A stretch of 64,000 nt of DNA from Polaromonas glacialis (GTDB taxonomy: Bacteria > Pseudomonadota > Gammaproteobacteria > Burkholderiales > Burkholderiaceae_C): contig NZ_KL448323.1 in NCBI RefSeq assembly GCF_000709345.1, forward strand, positions 3,800,808-3,864,807, read 5' to 3'. A program made the translations under genes and the position numbers. Shown here in pieces: positions 31,280 through 39,627 of this stretch; within the stretch, counting starts at the first letter, position 1, and each line of letters begins with the position of its first letter. The notes beneath the pieces were generated by a model. It made no database searches. It was not told the origin of the DNA and was given only the letters and a program-made list of their open reading frames with translations.

Positions 31280-31488
31280 GCAGGTCGCGTCGAGGTTTTG
31301 CCGCCCAACTTAACACGGTGACATGAAAAAGTATGTGCGTTGACGTACATATCGGGCCGGCGGGCGTTGCCGGGTGCGCAGCGAATGTGCCGCCTGCGGA
31401 CGGAAAAAGGCGCAACGGGCGTATCAGCCTTAGGCGCAGGAAGGCCGGTGTCCTACCTTTGCCAGCCGCGCGCTGGTTACCCTTGTTC

Positions 31489-31869
31489 ATGCAGTTGCGA
31501 ATCTACCTTGTTGAAGACAATCCGATCATTCTGGAGTGGCTGGCCGAAGCCCTGGAGGAGTTGACCGATACCAAGGTGATCGGCTCGTCGGGAACCGAAT
31601 GCGAAGCATGCCGCTGGCTGAACGCGCACAGGTGTTCGTGGGACGTGGCGGTGGTGGACCTGTGGCTTGCGCAGGGCAATGGCCTGCAGGTGATCAAGCA
31701 CCTCAACCGGACGCTTTCGCAGAAAATCGTCGTCCTGACGAATTATCCGACCCCGCAAATGCGCGAACTTTGCATGTCGGCGGGCGCCGATGCGTTTTTT
31801 GACAAGTCAACCGAACTTGACGAGTTCACGACTTACGTGTTCGAGGAAAGCGCGCATCACCAGGAGTAG
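31489..31869 (+). CDS. single-domain response regulator
   Basis: A 126-aa stand-alone receiver domain: acidic Glu9-Asp10 in YLVEDNP, phosphoacceptor Asp57 in VAVVDLWLAQGNG, Thr84 in VVLTNYPTP, Lys106 in FFDKSTELDEF. There is no DNA-binding output domain, so it must act through protein contacts or as a phosphate sink. I chose ATG 31489 because the receiver begins right there (MQLRIYLVED); upstream frame extends without homology. It is divergent from a soluble histidine kinase and closely resembles the regulator at 61399-61794. Confidence 0.88.
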   Translation: MQLRIYLVEDNPIILEWLAEALEELTDTKVIGSSGTECEACRWLNAHRCSWDVAVVDLWLAQGNGLQVIKHLNRTLSQKIVVLTNYPTPQMRELCMSAGADAFFDKSTELDEFTTYVFEESAHHQE

Positions 31870-31975
31870 CCAGACGATGAATGCCTTTGCGGCCTGGCGA
31901 ATTGAAAATGCCGCCATGCGCGCGGCTTCAAGCATGCACATTTGCCCAAGTTGCTTCACCGGACCCTGAGCTTTG

Positions 31976-32026
31976 CAAATTTTTAAACCCGTGACCAAGG
32001 CAAATCCAGTTCTTGGCCCACGGGTT
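31976..32026 (-). terminator. terminator of the chitinase gene
   Basis: AACCCGTG (31986-31993) pairs with CACGGGTT (32019-32026), extended inside by CCAAG/CTTGG (31995-31999, 32012-32016). In the minus direction it is followed by TTTAAAAATTT. Gap 31870-31975 shows nothing else. Confidence 0.8.
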
Positions 32027-32036
32027 CAAGGAACCC

Positions 32037-33206
32037 TCAGCAGACGTACTGCGACCAGTAGTACGTGCTGATGGTCGGGTTATAGCCAGGGTTGGCGACT
32101 TTGGCGATGTACATCTTGCTGTCCGGATAGGACACGACGCTGCCAGCCGCGTACTGCCTGCCCTGGCTCCAGTTCGATGCGCTGCAGGTTCCGGCCGCGG
32201 CTGGTGCCTGCGCCGGGGCTGCGGCTGCGGCTGCGGTCACAGCGCCGCCGCCGGAATTTTTGAAGATGTTGTAGAACTGGAAGTCGCCTTGTGCCACGCC
32301 GCTGTACGAACCGAGGTTGGTCGAGCCACTGTAGGATTGCGCGCGGTCTCGCTGGAATGACCAGTAGGAAATAAGGCCCAGCCCGTTTTGCCTGGCAAAG
32401 TTGGCAACCGTTTGCGCATCGTCCAGGGTGAAGGTCGAGCCATCGTCGTTCTTGCCAACCATGGGCGTGATGCCCATCATGGCGTACATCTGTCCCTGGG
32501 TCTTGCCACGAAAGACCGATGTCAACTGATTGGCCGCAGCGCGAACCGTCATGACCGACGCCTCGCCCACTGTGGAAGGCGACACCATGGTCCGCAGGTT
32601 CTCGACGCCGAAGCTCTGCGTCATCACATTGACCATGTCGATTCGCACGCCTGCCGCCACGGTCGTGTTCAGCAGATTCATGGAATTGGGGTCAAGGCCC
32701 ATCAGCCAGCCTGGCAATGAAAAGGAGACATACAGGTCGGGATACTTTGCCTGGAGACGCGCCAGAACACGCGCCCTGCGGGCCGTGCCGCCCACGTCCT
32801 TCAACTGGTGGCCTTCAATGTCGAAATCGAAGCGGCGGGTGTTCGCGTCGCTCATCAGCTTTTCCATCAGGTTGAACAGCTGGTCGTCGTTGCAGGCAAT
32901 TTCGGCATACACGCCATGCGCGCCGCCGAACGAAATAAGAAGCCGTCCGCCCGCAGCGACGTAATTGCGCGCATCCGGGAGCTTGTTCGTCAGATCGGGA
33001 ACCAGCGCGCAGCTGCCATTGGTGGTGGCAAAGGCAAGCATCGCACTGTTCATGCCGACGGATTGCTTCGCATCAACCAACGAGCCGCCCCATGAATGAA
33101 AATAGGGGGCTACCTCTGCCGCGCTGGCTGCCTGGCCCAGGCAAAGTACAAGGGCGCCAGTCAAGGCTTTGGTGATCGAATTGAATTGAGGGCGTGAATG
33201 CATCAT
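32037..33206 (-). CDS. secreted GH18 chitinase with C-terminal chitin-binding module
   Basis: A protein of about 389 aa with a signal peptide (ALTGALVLCLGQAASA) and a GH18 barrel. The catalytic DxDxE is present as FDFDIEG, the Glu being the proton donor (residue 131 from this start). The barrel ends near SYWSFQRDRAQ. An Ala/Pro linker follows, then a CBM5/12-type module (NWSQGRQYAAGSVVSY and YYWSQYVC). The substrate is presumably chitin. The start is uncertain: ATG 33206 gives a normal signal peptide; upstream ATG 33233 and TTG 33242 are also in frame. It is transcribed alone, with its own terminator. Confidence 0.9.
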   Translation of the reverse strand: MMHSRPQFNSITKALTGALVLCLGQAASAAEVAPYFHSWGGSLVDAKQSVGMNSAMLAFATTNGSCALVPDLTNKLPDARNYVAAGGRLLISFGGAHGVYAEIACNDDQLFNLMEKLMSDANTRRFDFDIEGHQLKDVGGTARRARVLARLQAKYPDLYVSFSLPGWLMGLDPNSMNLLNTTVAAGVRIDMVNVMTQSFGVENLRTMVSPSTVGEASVMTVRAAANQLTSVFRGKTQGQMYAMMGITPMVGKNDDGSTFTLDDAQTVANFARQNGLGLISYWSFQRDRAQSYSGSTNLGSYSGVAQGDFQFYNIFKNSGGGAVTAAAAAAPAQAPAAAGTCSASNWSQGRQYAAGSVVSYPDSKMYIAKVANPGYNPTISTYYWSQYVC

Positions 33207-33242
33207 GTTGAATTTTGGGCGTGGAAGGATCATTTGATCCAA

Positions 33243-33764
33243 TGAATGAACCGAATAACTGCGGATTAAATAGGAGCCCGGCGTCCAGCCAGCGCTGAAA
33301 ATTCAGCCTGGCGCCGGGCGGCGAAGCCAGGGCGGGGTACGCGTCATCAAGCGATGCCTGCACAGGCTGCAATCCATTCGAAAGTGGCAAATGAGCCGGT
33401 GAACGAAAAGTGAACGGATTTTGTCTGTCGAGCTGTTGAGGGTCAACCCGAATGAAGTAACACGCAGTTTCGATAGAAATAGTGAGTAACAACGGCGCAT
33501 GGTAGCTATATCGCTGGGTGTCTGGCCTGTCACAAGGGCGCAAAAAACGTCTTGTACAGCCGCTGCCGGGGGAAAGCGTTGTCCAGCCGGTAGCCGGTGG
33601 CGCTTTCTCATCGCCTCCGAAACATGGGGTTTCCGTTCATTATTGTGTTAACGCAGCGTGAAGCTTCAGCAACAATTTGTTGCGATCACGTAAAAATGAA
33701 CTGAATCGATTCGCCTGGAAAGTGGCGCTTCAGTTCTGGCGGCTGGCCGTGCCAATGTAGTGGC
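33243..33764. other. intergenic region between chitinase and marR genes
   Basis: A 520-bp stretch without a credible gene; short frames here lack codon bias and start signals. A perfect dyad GCAACAA-T-TTGTTGC lies at 33669-33683. The chitinase promoter must be in the left part. Confidence 0.5.
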
Positions 33765-34244
33765 TCATTCGCTTTCGGGCAGGGTGTCTCGGTGGTAGTG
33801 CTGCTTGACCTTGCCAAGGAGCTGGTGCAGGGTTTGCGCTTGGGCGGGCGACAGGCTGTCGAAGGCGGCAACGATGCAGATTTCATGCTGGCGCGCCATC
33901 TCGCCGAACAAGGCGCGGCCGGCCGGCGTCAGGCGCACCCGGTAGGCGCGGCGGTCGCCTTCTACTTCGACCCGCTCGACCAGCCCCTCGCCCGCCAGCT
34001 GGTCGGTGATGCCGGTGACATTGCCGCCGGTCACCATCATGCGGCGCGACAGCTCGTTCATCTTCAGGCCGTCGGGCTTGCGTTCGAGTTGCGCCATCAG
34101 GTCGAAGCGCGGCAGCGTGGTGCCGAACTGCTCGCGCAACTGGGTGCGCACCTGCTTTTCGATCAGCTGCGTCAGCGTCAGCATGCGCAGCCACAGTCGC
34201 AGGGCCTCGGGATGCTCGCTGCGGCCTCTTGCTTCCATGTCCAT
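33765..34244 (-). CDS. MarR family transcriptional regulator
   Basis: A 159-aa MarR-type repressor: a winged helix with LPRFDLMAQLERKPDGLKM, RRMMVTGGNVTGITDQL (recognition helix) and VEGDRRAYRVRLTPAGRALF (wing), flanked by dimerisation helices. ATG 34244 is chosen because AAGGAG lies upstream at the right distance; an in-frame ATG at 34271 lacks this. It sits next to a decayed fragment of an oxidoreductase gene, and MarR proteins often control aromatic-acid CoA pathways, so it may be the surviving regulator of a lost catabolic cluster (inference). Confidence 0.93.
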   Translation of the reverse strand: MDMEARGRSEHPEALRLWLRMLTLTQLIEKQVRTQLREQFGTTLPRFDLMAQLERKPDGLKMNELSRRMMVTGGNVTGITDQLAGEGLVERVEVEGDRRAYRVRLTPAGRALFGEMARQHEICIVAAFDSLSPAQAQTLHQLLGKVKQHYHRDTLPESE

Positions 34245-34270
34245 CGTGACTCCTTGGCGTATCGACTTCA

Positions 34271-34339
34271 ATTTGCTATATATTTAATAGCTGCTGACGC
34301 TTGCCCAGCGAGCGTAAGCGCATTTTTATGCTTGAAAAT
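34271..34339 (-). repeat. dispersed GCTAT-type repeat, copy 3
   Basis: Read on the minus strand: GATTTTCAAGCATAAAAATG, CGCTTACGCTCGCTGGGCAAGCG, CAGCAGCTATTAAATATATAGC. It lies between the marR start and the oxidoreductase remnant. Confidence 0.65.
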
Positions 34340-34369
34340 CTCGCGGTGGAACTGGTCCCGGCCACTGAG

Positions 34370-34535
34370 CTAGGGCTGGGGCCGGTCCACCTGCCGGCCT
34401 TGCGGCCGGGCAGCGCGCGTGGTCTGGCCCGGCGACATGTCAATCACGTCGATCACAGCCGGCGGCCTTGAACAGCCGTGCGGTGTCCACTGCGTCGTCT
34501 GCGGTGTTGCGGCCCCCGGCTCGGGCGAGGGCATC
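34370..34535 (-). pseudogene. fragment of an OYE-type oxidoreductase (resembles salicylyl-CoA 5-hydroxylase/oxidoreductase)
   Basis: On the minus strand one frame reads GGRNTADDAVDTARLFKAAGCD and then hits a stop; a second frame carries on DVIDMSPGQTTRAARP. Deleting 4 nt (CGAC) at the junction joins them into AAGCDVIDMSPGQTT. This matches the conserved segment of the flavin oxidoreductase half of salicylyl-/anthraniloyl-CoA hydroxylase-type proteins (pattern AAGADVIDVSSGQTT). Both ends are missing. The remainder of 34340-34620 shows no intact gene. Confidence 0.6.
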
Positions 34536-34620
34536 TGGATTGATCTTGTCTTAATTGTTTATGTGTAAACTAATTTCGTCAAGCGAAAAGCGACGAATTT
34601 CGCCTGCTTCGTTCGGCATT

Positions 34621-35373
34621 TCAAGGCGACTGGAAGCCGCCGGCCCGGTAGGTCAGCACCAGCGTGTCGCGCACGCCGCGCTGGCGGTCCTGGCCGTCGG
34701 CCGGGAATATCGGCGTGGTTTCGTGGATCACCCGCTCGTCGTCCATGAGCAGCGCCGTCAGCGGCTCCTGCATCAAAAAACGCATGCCGTGCGGCCCGTG
34801 GGCATCGAAGACGCGGGTTTCGCCGCCCTTGACGCCGCGCCGCGCCACCAGCAGCACGACGACGAAATCCACGCCGTCGCGGTGCGCGCCCTCGGGCGTC
34901 GGCCGGCCCACGCCTTCAGTGGTGTCGATGCGGAACTGATGCGCTTCGATGTACCAGCGCGGCACCGCCTTGACCTGCGCGAACAGCCGGCCCAGGCTGG
35001 CTAGCAGTTCGCGCCACGCCGGCGCCTCGGCCACGGCCGGCTCGACCGGGTCGAACCAGCGCTCGAAGCCGCCATGCAGCGCGTTGTAGTCCAGCGGTTG
35101 CCAGTGCGCCCGGTGCGGCGTCTGCTCAAGCGTGCCGCCGGCCAGCTCCTGGATGAAGCAGGCATGGCGCCGGCGCCGGTAGTGGCCTCCATCCAACAGG
35201 TGCGCGTCGGGCGGCAGCCGGTCCCAGGAATCGGTCAGCGCATTCCAGCCTTGCTGCCAGGGCGGCGCATCAAGCTTCAGGCTGGCGGTGAGATCAGCCG
35301 GCATCAGCAGGCTCAGCCCGTCCTGGCGAAGGGCCTGGTCGGCGGGTTTTTGAACGGTGGCAATATTGAACAT
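34621..35373 (-). CDS. 2OG-Fe dioxygenase family protein
   Basis: A 250-aa protein of the 2OG-Fe dioxygenase type found in bacterial amino-acid or small-molecule hydroxylases. The iron ligands are visible: His-x-Asp in GAHRDGVDFVVVLL and the distal His in VIHETTP, followed by the 2OG-binding Arg in RDTLVLTYR. YIEAHQFRI precedes the HxD motif. The ATG at 35373 (MFNIATVQKPAD) is used; the frame is open further upstream, but that part has no family look. The substrate is unknown. No operon partners; DUF1840 is divergent. Confidence 0.85.
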   Translation of the reverse strand: MFNIATVQKPADQALRQDGLSLLMPADLTASLKLDAPPWQQGWNALTDSWDRLPPDAHLLDGGHYRRRRHACFIQELAGGTLEQTPHRAHWQPLDYNALHGGFERWFDPVEPAVAEAPAWRELLASLGRLFAQVKAVPRWYIEAHQFRIDTTEGVGRPTPEGAHRDGVDFVVVLLVARRGVKGGETRVFDAHGPHGMRFLMQEPLTALLMDDERVIHETTPIFPADGQDRQRGVRDTLVLTYRAGGFQSP

Positions 35374-35521
35374 GGGCGCTATTTTGCTTGACGCAGACTC
35401 CTCTGCGGCCAGATGTTCCGGGGCTCGGACCCGTCCCGCAAGAAATGAGTTCAACCTACATACATGCCATGCAAAGCTGCGGATAATGAATCCGCTGTTT
35501 CAACCCAAGGAGGCGCATTCA

Positions 35522-35818
35522 ATGCTGTACCGATTCAAGTCAAAAAATATGGGTGATGTGATCATGCTGGAGCCCAATGGCCGGCAGATGCTGGAAATCA
35601 TCGGCAAGACGCCCGGCCCGCGCGGCATCATCCTGCCCGAGCAGATGCCGTCCGCCATCGAGGCGCTGGAGGCCGCGATCAGGCTCGAAGAGTCGGGCGA
35701 TGACAAGGACGGCGAAGGCCTGCCCGAAGGCGTCGGCCTGCACCAGCGCGCCAAGCCCTTCATCGACATGCTGCGCTGGAACATCCAGGTGGGCCAGGAA
35801 GTGGTCTGGGGCGTTTAA
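35522..35818 (+). CDS. DUF1840 domain-containing protein
   Basis: A 98-aa cytoplasmic protein, MLYRFKSKNMGDVIMLEPNGRQML and ending FIDMLRWNIQVGQEVVWGV, the DUF1840 signature common in beta-proteobacteria. AAGGAGG upstream (about 35509) fixes the ATG at 35522. The function is unknown. It is followed by a terminator that also serves the convergent binding-protein gene. Confidence 0.93.
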   Translation: MLYRFKSKNMGDVIMLEPNGRQMLEIIGKTPGPRGIILPEQMPSAIEALEAAIRLEESGDDKDGEGLPEGVGLHQRAKPFIDMLRWNIQVGQEVVWGV

Positions 35819-35849
35819 GCCTGCCCACGACGCCACGGCGCTGAACTGA

Positions 35850-35873
35850 AAAAGCCCCGGCAACGGGGCTTTT
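35850..35873. terminator. bidirectional terminator
   Basis: AAAAGCCCC (35850-35858) and GGGGCTTTT (35865-35873) with a 6-nt loop, between the convergent DUF1840 and TctC genes; T or A runs are present on both sides. Confidence 0.9.
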
Positions 35874-35897
35874 GTACGTCTGGCGGCAAGCGCCGCG

Positions 35898-36911
35898 TCA
35901 ATCGACCTTGGCCCCTGAGGTCTTCACCACCTGCGCCCATTTCTTGTGTTCTGCATTGATGAAGGCTGCGAACTGCTCGGGCGTGTTGCCGCCGGGAATG
36001 GCGCCCTGCGCGAGCAGCTTTTCCTTGATGGCCGGCGTGCCCAGTGACTTGGCCGCTTCCTGCTGGATGCGGCTGACGATGTCCGGCGGCGTGCCGGCGG
36101 GCGCCAGCAGGCCGAACCAGGAACTGGCTTCAAAACCCTTGAGCGCCGGGCCGCCGGCTTCCTCGACCGTCGGCACGTCGGGCAGCGCGGCCGAGCGCTG
36201 CGCGCTGGTCACGGCCAGCGCCTTGAGCTTGCCCGACTTGATCAGCTGCATCGACGACGGCAGGTTGTCGAACATCACGTCCATGTCGCCGCCCGCCAGC
36301 GACATCAGCGCCGGGCCCGAGCCGCCGTAGGGGAAGTGGATCATGTAGGTGCCGCTCATGGTCTTGAACAGCTCGCCGGCCATGTGGATCGAGGTGCCGT
36401 TGCCGCTGGAGGCCATGTTGAACTTGCCGGGGCTGGCCTTGGCCACGCGGATGAAGTCGGCCACGTTGTTGATGCCGGCGGCCCTGGCTTTTTCGGCGTT
36501 GACGACCATGACATTGGGCACGCCGGCCACCAGCGTGATCGGCGCGAAATCCTTTTGCGGATCAAACGCCATCCGGCTGTACAGCGCCTTGTTGATGCCG
36601 TGCGTGCCGACGGTTCCCATCAGCAGCGTGTAGCCGTCGGGCGCCGACTTGGCCACCACGTCGGCGCCGATGTTGCCGCCCGCACCGGCGCGGTTTTCCA
36701 CCACGAAGGGCTGGCCAAAGGCCTTTTGCAACTCGGGTGCCATGGCGCGGGCCAGGATGTCGGTGGTGCCGCCGGGCGCGAAGGGCACGACGATCTTGAC
36801 CGGGCGCGTCGGCCAGGTGCTTTGGGCCATGACCGGATTTGCTACGAAAGTAATAGCTGCTAGCGCACTGTATATAAGCGCAGAGCGTCGATTTGGCTTG
36901 AAAAAATGCAT
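35898..36911 (-). CDS. TctC/Bug-family tripartite tricarboxylate binding protein (1)
   Basis: A 337-aa periplasmic binding protein of the Bug/TctC family, with a signal peptide ([29 protein letters not shown]) and the family segments [23 protein letters not shown] and [27 protein letters not shown]. It would bind a small carboxylate. No TctA/TctB membrane genes are nearby, as usual for the many orphan Bug proteins of this family of bacteria. The signal-peptide codons coincide with a dispersed repeat (36838-36905). It is transcribed alone. Confidence 0.93.
   Translation of the reverse strand: MHFFKPNRRSALIYSALAAITFVANPVMAQSTWPTRPVKIVVPFAPGGTTDILARAMAPELQKAFGQPFVVENRAGAGGNIGADVVAKSAPDGYTLLMGTVGTHGINKALYSRMAFDPQKDFAPITLVAGVPNVMVVNAEKARAAGINNVADFIRVAKASPGKFNMASSGNGTSIHMAGELFKTMSGTYMIHFPYGGSGPALMSLAGGDMDVMFDNLPSSMQLIKSGKLKALAVTSAQRSAALPDVPTVEEAGGPALKGFEASSWFGLLAPAGTPPDIVSRIQQEAAKSLGTPAIKEKLLAQGAIPGGNTPEQFAAFINAEHKKWAQVVKTSGAKVD
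36838..36905 (-). repeat. dispersed GCTAT-type repeat, copy 4, inside a signal-peptide coding region
   Basis: Read on the minus strand: TTTTTTCAAGCCAAATCG, ACGCTCTGCGCTTATATACAG, TGCGCTAGCAGCTATTAC. This is the full dispersed repeat, and it begins right after the ATG and HF codons of the TctC gene. The codons encode the n- and h-regions of the signal peptide. Confidence 0.7.
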
Positions 36912-36989
36912 TGACAGGATCTCCGTTGGTGTTGTGCGTCAACCTTAGCCGCCCGCAGTCGCTCTTTCAACAGGGTTAATCCGGGCATG

Positions 36990-37021
36990 AAAAAAGCCGC
37001 CAGGCATTCACCGGGCGGCTT
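36990..37021 (-). terminator. terminator of the second TctC gene
   Basis: AAGCCGCC (36994-37001) with GGCGGCTT (37014-37021); in the minus direction the stem is followed by a run of T (36990-36995 on the plus strand is A). Confidence 0.85.
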
Positions 37022-37041
37022 GACGGAACGCGCAGCGCGTA

Positions 37042-38040
37042 TCAGTCGGCGAACTTGCCGCCGGCTTCGATCACCGGCTTGAGCTTGTTGATCTCGGCCG
37101 TCACGAAGGCCTTGTGCGCGGCGGGCTCGACGCGCTTGTCGGTCACCACCACGGCGCCCAGGCCTTCCTGCTTCTTGATGAAGTCAGGGTCTTTCAGCGC
37201 TTTTTTCAGGGCGTCATTGATTTGCGCCAGCACGGCAGGCGGCGTGCCCTTGGGGGCGTACAGGCCGTGCCAGATCGTCAGGTCAAAGCCCTTGAGGCCC
37301 ATTTCCTGCAGGGTGGGCAAGTCCTTGAGTACCTTGTTGTTTTTCAGCGGCTTGGACGTCGTCACCGCATAGGCCTTGACGCGGCCGGCTTCGATCTGGC
37401 CGGTCGTGTTGGTGGTCTGGTCGCACATCATGTCCACCTGCCCGCCGACCAGCGCGTTCATCGCCGGCGCAGTGCCGCCGAAGGGAATGGTCGTCATGGC
37501 TTCCTTGGCATTGATGGCCGACTGCCACATCAGGCCGCACAGGTGCGAGGCTGATCCCAGCCCGGCATGCGCGATGTTGAGCTTGCCGGCATTGACGCGG
37601 ATATAGTTTTCCAGGTCGCGGTAGGTGTTGGCCTCCAGCTGGGGCTTGCCGATCAGCGTCATCGGCACTTCGTTGATCATGCCGAGGAATTCAAAGTCTT
37701 CCAGCGGCTTGTACTGCAGCTTGCGGTACAGGCCGGGGGCGGCCGCCATGCCGATGTGGTGCAGCAACAGCGTGTGGCCGTCGGGCGATGCCTTGGCCAC
37801 CTTGTTGGCACCAATCGTGCCGCCGGCTCCATTCACGTTTTCAACCACGAAGTTGGCACTGCCGCCCATGGACTTGCGCATGGCTTCGGCCAGGTCGCGC
37901 GCCACGCGGTCGGTCGGGCCGCCTGCGGCAAAAGGCACGACAAAGCTGATGGGCTTGCTGCCGGGAAAGGTTTGGGCGCTGGCCGAGAAAGCCGAGAAGA
38001 GGGTGGCCGCAGCGGCGGCAAGAACTAACAGGCGTTTCAT
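37042..38040 (-). CDS. TctC/Bug-family tripartite tricarboxylate binding protein (2)
   Basis: A 332-aa periplasmic binding protein with signal peptide MKRLLVLAAAAATLFSAFSASA and family segments PISFVVPFAAGGPTDRVAR and VENVNGAGGTIGANKVAKASPDGHTLL. AGGAGA is the ribosome binding site for ATG 38040. It is only distantly related to the neighbour at 35898-36911 and has its own terminator, so the two are separate units rather than a recent duplication. The ligand is unknown. Confidence 0.94.
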   Translation of the reverse strand: MKRLLVLAAAAATLFSAFSASAQTFPGSKPISFVVPFAAGGPTDRVARDLAEAMRKSMGGSANFVVENVNGAGGTIGANKVAKASPDGHTLLLHHIGMAAAPGLYRKLQYKPLEDFEFLGMINEVPMTLIGKPQLEANTYRDLENYIRVNAGKLNIAHAGLGSASHLCGLMWQSAINAKEAMTTIPFGGTAPAMNALVGGQVDMMCDQTTNTTGQIEAGRVKAYAVTTSKPLKNNKVLKDLPTLQEMGLKGFDLTIWHGLYAPKGTPPAVLAQINDALKKALKDPDFIKKQEGLGAVVVTDKRVEPAAHKAFVTAEINKLKPVIEAGGKFAD

Positions 38041-38152
38041 GAACGTCTCCTTTGTAATAAATTAACGGGTTGACCTATCGGCTAACCTAGTCTAAGAGAT
38101 CATTTTTTTGGCGTATATCGCGGGAACTACGTAGGGGGATTCCCTTCATCGC

Positions 38153-39403
38153 CTACTGGTAGCTGCGCGCGTCCTCGATGACTTTGCCGTCGTTCGGCAG
38201 GCTGCCGGGAGCCAGCAGTTCAACGGTGCCGCGCAGCTTGGTGACATCGCGGATCGCGTCGCTGATGCGCTGGTCCAGCCCGGCAGGCGAAGACCGGGTT
38301 TCGACCCGCAGGCTCATGCTGTCGTTGGCCATCTCGCCGTTGACGACCAGCCTGGCCTTGATGACTTCGGGAAAGCGCCGGGCAATCTCGGCGACCTGCG
38401 CCGGATGCACGAACATGCCGCGCACCTTGGTGGTCTGGTCGGCCCGGCCCATCCAGCCTTTGATGCGGGTGTTGGTGCGCCCGCTCGGGCAGTGGCCCGG
38501 CAGCACCGCCGACAGGTCGCCGGTGCCGAAACGGATCAGCGGGTAGTCGGGGTTCAGGGTGGTCACGACCAACTCGCCCACTTCCCCTTCGGCCACCGGG
38601 TCGCCGGTGCCGGGACGGACGATTTCAACGATTACGCCTTCATCGAGCACCAGCCCCTCTCGCGCCTCGGTTTCATAGGCAATCAGGCCCAGGTCGGCGG
38701 TGGCGTAGCACTGGTAGCCGGCAATGCCGCGCTCGGCCAGCCAGTCGCGCAAGGACGGCGGAAAGGCTTCGGCCGACACCATCGCCTTGGTCACGCTGGG
38801 CAGGGCAACCTTCATCTCGGCGGCTTTTTCAACGATGATTTTCAGAAAGCTTGGCGTACCGATGTAGCCTGCGGGCTTGAGCTCGGCCATCGCTTGCACC
38901 TGCTGCTCGGTCTGGCCGGTGCCGCCCGGAAACACGGTGCAGCCCAGCGCGTGCGCGCCGCTTTCCATCATCGAGCCGGCCGGCACGAAGTGATAGCTAA
39001 AGCTGTTGTGGACCAGCTCGCCGGACCGGAAACCCGCTGCGTACAGCGCACGCGCCATGCGCCAGTAGTCGCGCCGCGTGCCTTCTGGCTCGTACATCGG
39101 GCCGGGGCTGGAAAATACGCGCGGCATGGCGGCGCCAAAGCCGATCGTGCTGAAGCCGCCGAACACGTTTTGCGCGCGCCCTGCCTGCTGGCGTTCAAGC
39201 AGTTCGGACTTGCGCGTGACGGGCAGCGTGGCCAGGGCCGCGCGGCTGCAGATCGTGCCAGGGTCGATGCCAGCCAGGATCTCGGCAAACGCCGGCGAGG
39301 CCGTGCGCGCATGGGCGATCTGCGCGGGCAGGGCGGCGAGCAGTGCCGCTTCGCGTTCGGCTGGGGGGCGGATTTCCAGCGCATCCATGTGGAGTGATGT
39401 CAT
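38153..39403 (-). CDS. PaaK-like phenylacetate-CoA ligase family protein
   Basis: A 416-aa adenylate-forming enzyme resembling phenylacetate-CoA ligase (PaaK). The C-terminal half is clearest: YQCYATADLGLIAYE, GEVGELVVTTLNPDYPLIRFGTGDLS and the KGWMGRADQTTKVRGMFVHPAQV hinge region with the FVHP/PAQV segment of PaaK proteins. It would activate an aryl or acyl acid to its CoA thioester. It lies downstream of the Liv-type transport operon in the same direction, separated by a 224-bp gap with an 84-bp repeat, and may act on the same substrate. Confidence 0.88.
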   Translation of the reverse strand: MTSLHMDALEIRPPAEREAALLAALPAQIAHARTASPAFAEILAGIDPGTICSRAALATLPVTRKSELLERQQAGRAQNVFGGFSTIGFGAAMPRVFSSPGPMYEPEGTRRDYWRMARALYAAGFRSGELVHNSFSYHFVPAGSMMESGAHALGCTVFPGGTGQTEQQVQAMAELKPAGYIGTPSFLKIIVEKAAEMKVALPSVTKAMVSAEAFPPSLRDWLAERGIAGYQCYATADLGLIAYETEAREGLVLDEGVIVEIVRPGTGDPVAEGEVGELVVTTLNPDYPLIRFGTGDLSAVLPGHCPSGRTNTRIKGWMGRADQTTKVRGMFVHPAQVAEIARRFPEVIKARLVVNGEMANDSMSLRVETRSSPAGLDQRISDAIRDVTKLRGTVELLAPGSLPNDGKVIEDARSYQ

Positions 39404-39539
39404 GAAAGGGTGTTGGGTTGAAAGTTAAAGCACGCAGGCGGGCGTAAGGAGGGAAGCCATTGGCTCAGTGGCCTTTTCGGGGAGCAGCGGAATACGTGCA
39501 GCGAAAAGCGTGGGAGCGCCAGTTCCCTGCCAGCCGGGG

Positions 39540-39623
39540 CCGCGGGACTGGCTTAGCCAGACCGCAGGCGCAGCGGCCCCCTCGGGGGGCAGGGAGCCAC
39601 ACGCAGTGGGCGACCGTGGGGGC
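39540..39623 (+). repeat. 84-bp GC-rich dispersed repeat, copy 2
   Basis: Six mismatches and no gaps compared with 12181-12264. It ends 5 bp from the stop codon of livF, in the gap before the PaaK-like gene. Its GGCCCCCTCGGGGGGC centre is self-complementary and may act as an mRNA 3' stabiliser or terminator for livF. Confidence 0.85.
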
Positions 39624-39627
39624 AACA

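Noticed and set aside
33303..33611. 102-codon minus-strand frame upstream of the chitinase gene
   Set aside because: No ribosome binding site, no hydrophobic or domain pattern, and it occupies the expected promoter region of the chitinase gene.
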